Shown in pieces: positions 23,561 to 28,553 of a stretch of 28,553 nt of DNA. The translations under genes and the position numbers were made by a program. Under the pieces are notes generated by a model that was not told the origin of the DNA, did not search any database, and saw nothing but the letters and a program-made list of their open reading frames with translations. Within the stretch, counting starts at the first letter, position 1. The number at the start of each line of letters is the position of its first letter. This DNA is from RUG12395 sp034178705. GTDB taxonomy: Bacteria > Bacillota > Clostridia > Oscillospirales > CAG-272. The stretch is taken from positions 1 to 28,553 of the forward strand of contig JAXFQY010000037.1 in assembly GCA_034178705.1 (NCBI GenBank), given 5' to 3'.

Positions 23561-23597
23561 AGTCGCGCGCCTCTTCTTGACCGATTTATCGGTCGTT

Positions 23598-23672
23598 GGC
23601 CCGGTGGTCAAGCGGCTAAGACACCGCCCTTTCACGGCGGTAACACGAGTTCGATTCTCGTCCGGGTCACCA
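23598..23672 (+). tRNA. tRNA-Glu (anticodon TTC)
   Basis: 75 nt with encoded CCA. Acceptor GGCCCGG/CCGGGTC, anticodon stem CCGCC/GGCGG with loop CTTTCAC (anticodon TTC), T arm ACGAG-TTCGATT-CTCGT. Separated from tRNA-Met by 37 nt that include a small hairpin, GACCGA (23579-23584) with TCGGTC (23589-23594), probably a processing signal. Confidence 0.97.
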
Positions 23673-23679
23673 AATAGAG

Positions 23680-23725
23680 CAAATCCGAACTATTTCGTCA
23701 ATCGAAATGGTTCGGATTTGTTTTT
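23680..23725 (+). terminator. Terminator of the tRNA transcript
   Basis: CAAATCCGAAC (23680-23690) with GTTCGGATTTG (23710-23720), continued by ATTTCG/CGAAAT across a T-G wobble, loop of 5, then TTTTT: an 18-pair stem. Confidence 0.95.
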
Positions 23726-23948
23726 ATTCAAATTTTTTATCAAAATTGAAAATACCGTTGTGAGCAATCAATTATGCCGAGAAGGATGGATACCAGAAAC
23801 TCGGTTAAAAGGAATGAACAGATATAAAGGCGCGAACGGTGGCGTTTTCCCCTCGTTTTTTCGTTCCTACGCATTATCGCACCCCTCCGTTTATATGTTG
23901 CAAACAGTACAACACACCAAATTGCCGCAGAGTGAATCAGAACGTAAA

Positions 23949-24815
23949 TCAGACCCTTACCAGCATCAGAAGAGTTCCGATGACGATCAGTACAAGCCCG
24001 ATCAGCCCTTTGCGGGAGAGCTTCTCCCGGAACACGAAGTACGAAAACGCGATGGTGACGAGGATGCTCAGTTTATCAATCGGAACGACGACGCTCGCAA
24101 GCCCGTCATGCAGGGCTTTGTAATAGCAGAGCCATGATCCACCTGTTGCAATGCCGGAAAGGCAGATAAAGCCAAGTTCCCTCCCCGAAATGCTGCGTAA
24201 ATATTTTGTCTTGCCGGTGGCAAAGACCATCAGCCACGACAGGAGAAGCACCACCGCGGTGCGGATCATGGTGCCAAGGTTGGATTCCACACCGGAAATG
24301 CCGATCTTACCGAGAATGGAGGTCAGTGCGGCAAACACCGCAGACAGAACGGCATAAAGAAGCCACGACCGCTTGATTTCCTTTTTTTCGTCGGTTTTCT
24401 TTTTCTCGATCATCAGAAAGGTTCCGACACCTATCAGCACAACGCAGATGCCCTTAAGCCACGAAATCGGCTCACCAAGAGCGATGAATGCAAGAAGAAT
24501 TGTCAGTATCGTGCTTGACTTGTCAATCGGTACAACCTTGTTGATGTCGCCGAGCTGAAGTGCGCGGAAATAGCAAAGCCATGATGCACCCGTGGCAAGT
24601 CCGGACAGGATCAAAAATACCCATGTTTTTGTAGAAATTGAGTGGATACCGTCTAATGATCCAACGAGGAGCACCATCACAAACGACATAGCAAGAACGA
24701 CAACCGTGCGGATTGCCGTTGCCACGGTAGAATCGGTCTTTTTGATGCCGCATTTTGCAAGAATGGAGGTCGCGCCTGCAAACAGCGCGGAAGCGAGCGC
24801 AAATAGTATCCACAT
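23949..24815 (-). CDS. EamA/DMT family permease
   Basis: Ten-helix drug/metabolite transporter of 288 residues made of two EamA repeats: GATSILAKCGIKKTDSTVATAIRTVVVLAMSF in the first (about 15-45) and LTSILGKIGISGVESNLGTMIRTAVVLLLSW in the second (about 163-193), so the internal duplication is obvious. ATGASWLCYFRAL and ATGGSWLCYYKAL are the matching repeats after it, and VPIDKSS/VPIDKLS the next pair. Substrate unknown. It begins 14 bp after the MarR gene, so the regulator probably controls it. No clear terminator follows in the 220 bp up to the tRNA terminator. Confidence 0.92.
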   Translation of the reverse strand: MWILFALASALFAGATSILAKCGIKKTDSTVATAIRTVVVLAMSFVMVLLVGSLDGIHSISTKTWVFLILSGLATGASWLCYFRALQLGDINKVVPIDKSSTILTILLAFIALGEPISWLKGICVVLIGVGTFLMIEKKKTDEKKEIKRSWLLYAVLSAVFAALTSILGKIGISGVESNLGTMIRTAVVLLLSWLMVFATGKTKYLRSISGRELGFICLSGIATGGSWLCYYKALHDGLASVVVPIDKLSILVTIAFSYFVFREKLSRKGLIGLVLIVIGTLLMLVRV

Positions 24816-24829
24816 AATACTGCCTTCTT

Positions 24830-25282
24830 TCAGTTTTTGCCGAGCAAATGCGGAAATCCCGTCCGACTCTCGACTTTTGATGCCGTGTACAGCTTATCCA
24901 AAAGGACCGCAAAGGTCGCTCTTTCTTCTTCGGTCAGCACCGAGGTCAGGTATTCGTAAAAGGATGCTTCAATCTCTGACTTTGAGGATTTCAGCATGTC
25001 CGCCTGTTCTGTGGGAAAAAGAAGCTGACTGCGGCGGTCGTTCGGGTCATCTTTGCGGACAAGATACCCTTTGGTCTCCAAATTTTTCGTTCTGCGTGCA
25101 ATGGCGGCTTTATCCGCATGCAGAAGCTCTGCGAGCTTGGCCTGCGTACAGCCGGGATTGTGGCGCAAAGCGTGAATCAGATCAATCTCCGCTGTGCCAC
25201 CCCCCTTCTCCCGCAAGGAAAGAAGCACCAGCTTTTCCGCCTCCCGCGCAATTTTTGTGATTTTCCGTTCCGTAGTGTCCAT
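24830..25282 (-). CDS. MarR family transcriptional regulator
   Basis: 150-residue winged-helix repressor. The DNA-binding part is HNPGCTQAKLAELLHADKAAIARRTKNLETKGYLVRKDDPNDRRSQLLFPTEQA (about 41-95), with the wing motif DPNDRRSQ conserved in MarR proteins; helices at both ends would form the dimer interface. Likely senses a small molecule and controls its own gene and the EamA permease 14 bp downstream. Three TTGTA repeats span the promoter region upstream and are candidate operators. No strong ribosome binding site is seen (GGCGGAACCGGT before the ATG). Confidence 0.92.
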   Translation of the reverse strand: MDTTERKITKIAREAEKLVLLSLREKGGGTAEIDLIHALRHNPGCTQAKLAELLHADKAAIARRTKNLETKGYLVRKDDPNDRRSQLLFPTEQADMLKSSKSEIEASFYEYLTSVLTEEERATFAVLLDKLYTASKVESRTGFPHLLGKN

Positions 25283-25690
25283 ACCGGTTCCGCCTTAACA
25301 AATTTTAGATAGTTGTACATACATCGTTGTATCTGCATCTATTGTAGCAAAAAAAAAGAAAATATCAATAAAAAATTAAGCAAAATCCAATCCGGGCAGA
25401 ACAAAGAAGTGACAGAAACAAAACGGCAACAAGCCGATACCGTTGAAATCCCAAGTCAACGACAAAAGCCATACGCCACGTTTGAGTCAATAGCAAAAAA
25501 ACGTGAAACGAAAAGGACGAACAGCCGAAACGGTTCGCCCCCCACCGGTCGATTCCTTTTTCTAATCCTCCTTATAAAAGGAAGTAAAACCGCAGCTTTT
25601 TTGTTTCCGCATCCCTATTGCTGCAGAGAATCAGATAATCGGGACCGAGAGAACTCTCTTTCTGCCTCTATGCACTCCGGGATCAAGAAT
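25283..25690. other. 408-bp intergenic region upstream of marR
   Basis: Holds the marR promoter at its left end, an A-rich stretch (25348-25380) and a weak hairpin CGAAC/GTTCG (25518-25537) that may be part of the transcription stop for the AroD-like gene. I see no credible gene: an open frame on the plus strand starting at 25313 has no ribosome binding site, poor composition and runs antisense into the AroD-like gene. Confidence 0.5.
25313..25368 (-). promoter_or_regulatory. marR promoter with TTGTA repeats
   Basis: On the minus strand, -35 TTGATA (25363-25368), 16-bp spacer, -10 TACAAT (25341-25346). TTGTA occurs at 25313-25317, 25327-25331 and 25342-25346, 14 and 15 bp apart, covering the -10 and the transcript start; a repressor bound here would block transcription. 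Confidence 0.5.
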
Positions 25691-26533
25691 TCACTTAGAA
25701 TCAACCCTGATTTCACGGAAAAAATCAAAAAATTTCTCAGGAACAAGCTGCTCGGGATCAGAATGCGAATTGGAAGGATCCGCGGCAAAAACCGCTGCAG
25801 CCCCAAAATACGGTGAGCAATACCGCGTGATCCTACCAAGTTTTCCGGCGCAATGCAAATGCACCTTTATCGGAACCGCTTTTTGCAGTGCAAGCATTGA
25901 CATAAAGGACTGTGCAACCTGTTCCCGGCTCTCAACCGGAATCACCAGCTTGATCAGGTCGGGGTTACGCTCTGCCATCAGCAAGGCAAGCGACACAAGC
26001 TCTTGGGTATCGAGATACACCCCGGTGTGACAGCTCATCAGCACTTCCCCTCCGGCCCGGTGAATCCGATCAATGGCGTATTTCTGTTTTTCAATCGCCG
26101 ACGGTTCTAAAACGACCTCCCGCGGGCTTTTCTTGGCAAAGGGGTAGCGTTCCGGATCGGCACCGGAAAGGGATGCGCGCGAATCGGAACAAAAGAAGTA
26201 CGCCGGAAGATCGATTCCGGAGGCTCCTCCCTGCTCGACCGCACACGCCATTTTTTCAAAACGCTGTTCCTCAGTGTCATGCAGACGGCCAGAAGGAGCG
26301 CCCGGGGCATAATTGTAATGTACGGCAAGCACAGGAGAATGGGATTCCCCGCAAATCCGCCGTATGGCAGGAATTTCTCCGTTTTCCCCGACCAGAAGAG
26401 ATAGGTGAAGATCGAAGGCGTTGACACCCATTGCTTCGCTTCTTTGAATATACCGGATCGCATCCTCAGCAGTCGGCTCCTTGACGACGCCGATAACGAT
26501 CGGAGAACCGGCTTCGGTAAATCTTCTTTTCAT
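25691..26533 (-). CDS. Type I 3-dehydroquinate dehydratase-like protein, divergent
   Basis: 280-residue (beta/alpha)8-barrel protein related to AroD. The Schiff-base lysine (K195, DLIKLVIP) and the catalytic His (H169, SCHTG) are 26 residues apart, as in type I dehydroquinases (27 in the Salmonella enzyme), and Arg234 in GKLGRITRY fits the substrate-carboxylate Arg. However, the positions of other substrate-site residues look changed: the usual E-x-R of strand 2 is H-L-S (DLHLSLL, 41-47) and the strand-3 Glu seems replaced by Pro (GIDLP). Thus it may be a lyase/aldolase for another sugar-acid-like substrate. It begins immediately after the stop of the SDR gene (0 bp) and shares its operon. 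Confidence 0.75.
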   Translation of the reverse strand: MKRRFTEAGSPIVIGVVKEPTAEDAIRYIQRSEAMGVNAFDLHLSLLVGENGEIPAIRRICGESHSPVLAVHYNYAPGAPSGRLHDTEEQRFEKMACAVEQGGASGIDLPAYFFCSDSRASLSGADPERYPFAKKSPREVVLEPSAIEKQKYAIDRIHRAGGEVLMSCHTGVYLDTQELVSLALLMAERNPDLIKLVIPVESREQVAQSFMSMLALQKAVPIKVHLHCAGKLGRITRYCSPYFGAAAVFAADPSNSHSDPEQLVPEKFFDFFREIRVDSK

Positions 26534-27274
26534 TTAGAAGCTTCCCCGGAGAGCGAGCGATCTTCCTCCGTCAACTGCATAATCCTGTCCCGTTACAAAG
26601 GAGGCCTCATCAGAAGCAAGAAAGCAGACTACATTGGAAATGTCCTCAGCCGAACAATTACGGCCGAGATAATTTGTCTCCGAATAATCCTTCGAATCGT
26701 GCGGAACGATTCCGGGAGAGACACAATTGACAGTAACACCGCTTCCGCCAAGCTCCTTGGCAAGCGATTTCGTCATAGAGACAACGCCACCCTTGGATGC
26801 GGCATATTCAACCTGGCGATAATTTCCCATATTTCCGACAATTGAGGACACCGTGATAATGCGTCCGTATTTCTGCTCAGCCATCTTACGCCCAGCCGCT
26901 CGTGCAAACCAAATCGCCCCGAAAAGATTTACCCCAATGATGTTTTCAATTACCTCATCTGTTTGATCAATAAGTTTTGCCATTTTTGAGCGTGCGGAAC
27001 CGCCTGCTGAGCTAACCAGAATATCCAGTCTTCCGTATTTTTCCGTCGTCTTGGCAACACACGCCTCTACTTCTGCTGAAACCCTCAGATTACATACAAA
27101 GCCGAACGCCTCTCCGCCTGCTGCCTGAATATCGGCAACAACCCGGTCAATGGCTTCGGAATTGATATCGCTGACACAAACCTTTGCCCCCTCGGAAGCA
27201 AGCCTCCGTGCAACAGCACCGCCGATCAGTCCGGCACCTCCCGTCACAATCGCAACTTTGTTTTCAAATCTCAT
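26534..27274 (-). CDS. Short-chain dehydrogenase/reductase (FabG-like SDR)
   Basis: 246-residue classical SDR oxidoreductase. Cofactor motif TGGAGLIG (11-18); Asp36 at the end of strand 2 (CVSDIN) suggests NAD(H) preference. Catalytic set: Asn116 (GVNLFG), Ser143/144 (TVSSIVG), Tyr157 and Lys161 (YAASK). Ends with CFLASDEASFVTGQDYAVDGG, typical of the FabG-like group. The NNAG motif is SSAG here. Gene context with a dehydroquinase-like protein and a GH43 glycosidase suggests sugar or polyol/sugar-acid oxidation rather than fatty-acid synthesis, by inference. The ribosome binding site is GGGGGAGG. Confidence 0.9.
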   Translation of the reverse strand: MRFENKVAIVTGGAGLIGGAVARRLASEGAKVCVSDINSEAIDRVVADIQAAGGEAFGFVCNLRVSAEVEACVAKTTEKYGRLDILVSSAGGSARSKMAKLIDQTDEVIENIIGVNLFGAIWFARAAGRKMAEQKYGRIITVSSIVGNMGNYRQVEYAASKGGVVSMTKSLAKELGGSGVTVNCVSPGIVPHDSKDYSETNYLGRNCSAEDISNVVCFLASDEASFVTGQDYAVDGGRSLALRGSF

Positions 27275-27305
27275 ATGGTCCTCCCCCTTTTTCTTTGATG
27301 TCTCT

Positions 27306-27334
27306 ATGATATTGAAAGAAAGGTATCATGTAAA
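27306..27334 (-). promoter_or_regulatory. SDR operon promoter overlapping an inverted repeat
   Basis: On the minus strand, -35 TTTACA (27329-27334), 17-bp spacer, -10 TATCAT (27306-27311). ATGATA (27306-27311) and TATCAT (27324-27329) form an inverted repeat with a 12-bp spacer that covers the -10 and reaches the edge of the -35, so it is a candidate operator. Confidence 0.5.
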
Positions 27335-27372
27335 TGTTCGCAATGATATTTTTATCTTTTTTTGCTACTCTT

Positions 27373-28272
27373 TTACCGTTCAACCCGAAGCACGCCGTTC
27401 TCTGCAAAAAGCCTGCAAAAGCGCGCGGTGCGCATTTCATCCTGTTTTTGGACGGGATGCGTATCCCTCCCGTGATATACAATATAAAGCTGATCCTTAA
27501 TCTCGATAACACTGTGATGTCCGGTTCCCTCTTCCGTATCGTTCTTGATCATCAAAGGGTCGAAGGCCCCCTGTAATGTATGTTTTTCAAAGTGCACCTT
27601 CGTCAGATCCGGCTCTGTGCTTTTAGCAACCGCATAGCCGATGTGATAAGAATCGTTTTCGTAGCACGCGCCGCTGTACATCAGATATTGCCAGCCGTCC
27701 TTTTCAAACCAAAAAGGTCCTTCAAGGGTATACCAATCTTTGCCGTCTCCGTAGCGGTTAGCTTTGAACATTTCCTCCTTAAAGCTCGGCGTCAGTAGCT
27801 CGACACGCAAACCGGCAGGAGTCTCGGGATCCGTCAGGCGATCCACAAAAATCCGCGTACCAATGCGGTCTGTATTTTTATTATCCTCAGCATAAAACAG
27901 GAAAAAGCCGGCTGCCGTCTCAACGACGTGGGCATCTATCGAAAACCGGTCAAAAAGAAGCTTCTCATTCCGGAAAGGACCAAGCGGATTGTCTGCGCTT
28001 GCAACATACAGTCTCTGCCAAGTTCCTTCTCCCTCACAGGAAAAATAGAGATAATATTTTCCGCTTATTTTGGCAATGCAGGGTGCCCAATAGTTTCTCT
28101 TTCCCTCAATTGAACAAACAATTCCTTCGAACCTCCATATCCCCTCAAGGGAATCTGCGGAGTATGCCTCCACCCCTCGTCCGGCGGTAACATATAAAAA
28201 ATATCTGCCTCCGTCTGCAAAAATATAAGGATCCGGTTGCGTTTTATTCTGAATATCGAATTTCAGCTTCAT
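27373..28272 (-). CDS. Glycoside hydrolase family 43-type protein
   Basis: 300-residue five-bladed beta-propeller glycosidase of the GH43 type (beta-xylosidase/alpha-L-arabinofuranosidase class). The three acidic residues of the family are visible: general base Asp14 (TQPDPYIF), pKa-modulating Asp113 (SIDAHVVE) and acid Glu184 (TLEGPFWF). Repeated blade motifs include YFLYVTAG, YYLYFSCEG and YLMYSGACY, and GTGHHSVIE carries the conserved His. No signal peptide, so it probably acts inside the cell on imported oligosaccharides. ATG 28272 is preceded by GGAGG at 5 nt; an earlier in-frame start at 28305 would overlap the promoter. The next gene downstream has its own promoter. Confidence 0.88.
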   Translation of the reverse strand: MKLKFDIQNKTQPDPYIFADGGRYFLYVTAGRGVEAYSADSLEGIWRFEGIVCSIEGKRNYWAPCIAKISGKYYLYFSCEGEGTWQRLYVASADNPLGPFRNEKLLFDRFSIDAHVVETAAGFFLFYAEDNKNTDRIGTRIFVDRLTDPETPAGLRVELLTPSFKEEMFKANRYGDGKDWYTLEGPFWFEKDGWQYLMYSGACYENDSYHIGYAVAKSTEPDLTKVHFEKHTLQGAFDPLMIKNDTEEGTGHHSVIEIKDQLYIVYHGRDTHPVQKQDEMRTARFCRLFAENGVLRVER

Positions 28273-28303
28273 GATGTCCTCCAACTGAAAAAACATTTGT
28301 GTC

Positions 28304-28370
28304 ATTATAGCATATCTATAAAAAAGATTCCATATATAATTTGATATTCAAAACACAAAAACAGTATCAA
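28304..28370 (-). promoter_or_regulatory. GH43 promoter with upstream inverted repeat
   Basis: On the minus strand, -10 TATAAT (28304-28309), 17-bp spacer and a poor -35 TGGAAT (28327-28332). TTGATA (28341-28346) and TATCAA (28365-28370) form an inverted repeat just upstream, where an activator would bind to help a weak -35. Confidence 0.45.
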
Positions 28371-28398
28371 AATATAAGATGTTCCTGAAAATATGTAA

Positions 28399-28418
28399 GG
28401 TCGGGCTGATGCCCGACC
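28399..28418 (-). terminator. Hairpin after the gene at the right edge
   Basis: GGTCGGGC (28399-28406), TGAT, GCCCGACC (28411-28418): 8-bp GC-rich stem, 27 nt after the stop of the minus-strand gene that enters from the right. T-tract is weak. Confidence 0.65.
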
Positions 28419-28445
28419 CCGAAACAGTGATCCCTTGCAGGAAAC

Positions 28446-28553
28446 TTATTTCGTCTGGATTTCGTTCTCGTACTTCTCGATCATCTTCTTAGACATTTGA
28501 CCCGTGCGAAAATTTGGGGTTTTGCGAGCCGAAAGTACCAAGTTTTCTAGGTA
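28446..28553 (-). CDS. C-terminal end of an unrecognised gene, cut by the window edge
   Basis: An open frame enters at the right edge and ends at TAA (28446-28448). The visible 35 residues end RTGQMSKKMIEKYENEIQTK, a Lys/Glu-rich helix-like C-terminus. I cannot assign a family from so little. A terminator-like hairpin follows it, which supports a real gene end. It lies upstream of, and in the same direction as, the GH43 gene, separated by about 170 bp with a terminator and a new promoter. Confidence 0.55.
   Translation of the reverse strand, partial: YLENLVLSARKTPNFRTGQMSKKMIEKYENEIQTK

Noticed and set aside
23673..25400. Possible genomic island of marR-eamA inserted at tRNA-Glu
   Set aside because: tRNA genes are common integration sites, but I found no repeat of the tRNA 3' end further right and no integrase, and the long terminator right after the tRNA is intact.
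25313..25816. 167-codon open frame on the plus strand opposite the AroD-like gene
   Set aside because: No ribosome binding site, low-complexity Lys/Arg composition, overlaps the marR promoter and the antisense of a well-supported gene.
1..28553. CRISPR array, complete insertion sequence or defence system
   Set aside because: No regularly spaced repeats, no transposase, no terminal inverted repeats and no recognised defence proteins were found in any frame.

Overview
This 28.5 kb window reads as a chromosomal piece of an uncultured Gram-positive anaerobe, most likely a gut-type member of the Clostridia (Bacillota). Supporting signs: strong AGGAGG-type ribosome binding sites, many near-consensus sigma-A promoters (TTGACA/TATAAT with 16-17 bp spacing), a YtvI-type sporulation permease homologue, the RqcH/NFACT protein, zinc-type (C+) ribosomal proteins L28 and S18, and surface proteins with a degenerate LPxTG-like 'PxTGD' tail. 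This is inferred from gene content; no species call is possible.

Layout. (1) 33-2898 (-): two overlapping TrmA/RlmD-type RNA uracil methyltransferases; the promoter-distal one lacks the TRAM domain and carries an unusual, AT-richer 96-residue tail that may mark a mobile-element junction. (2) 2955-4300 (+): rpsF-ssb-rpsR with a structured leader that could be an S6:S18 autoregulatory element. (3) 4307-5972 (-): upp and an RluA-family pseudouridine synthase, translationally coupled. (4) 6043-7674 (+): the MtaB methylthiotransferase and rpmB. (5) 7710-8831 (-): YtvI/AI-2E permease, head to head with 8857-11350 (+): a MATE exporter followed by two tandem cyclophilins, one a lipoprotein and one cytosolic. 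(6) 11434-12720 (-): a LarA nickel-pincer racemase homologue with the key residues in place, divergent from (7) 12810-14122 (+): a purine-type phosphoribosyltransferase and an unrecognised single-pass membrane protein. (8) 14345-17018 (+): two paralogous secreted proteins with a beta-helix-like N-terminal signature and a shared 33-nt C-terminal tag repeat. (9) 17347-20424 (-): a HAD, GNAT, RqcH operon with overlapping genes. (10) 20520-23191 (-): asnS followed by an AspT-type aminotransferase. (11) 23484-23672 (+): tRNA-Met(CAT) and tRNA-Glu(TTC) from one strong promoter with a long terminator. (12) 23949-25282 (-): MarR regulator and EamA/DMT permease. (13) 25691-28272 (-): an apparent carbohydrate-linked group: a GH43-family glycosidase, an SDR dehydrogenase, and a divergent type I 3-dehydroquinate dehydratase relative that keeps the Schiff-base Lys and His but appears to have lost other substrate-site residues. 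(14) The right edge cuts an unrecognised gene on the minus strand.

Functionally most of the window is core translation and RNA modification (uracil methylation, pseudouridylation, t6A methylthiolation, S6/S18/L28, AsnRS, tRNAs, ribosome rescue by RqcH), interspersed with envelope, export and sugar-utilisation functions. I see no CRISPR array, no complete insertion sequence, no rRNA and no obvious defence system. The least explained items are the RlmD tail, the paired PxTGD surface proteins, the membrane protein at 13427-14122, and the AroD-like/SDR/GH43 group with related inverted repeats at its two promoters.
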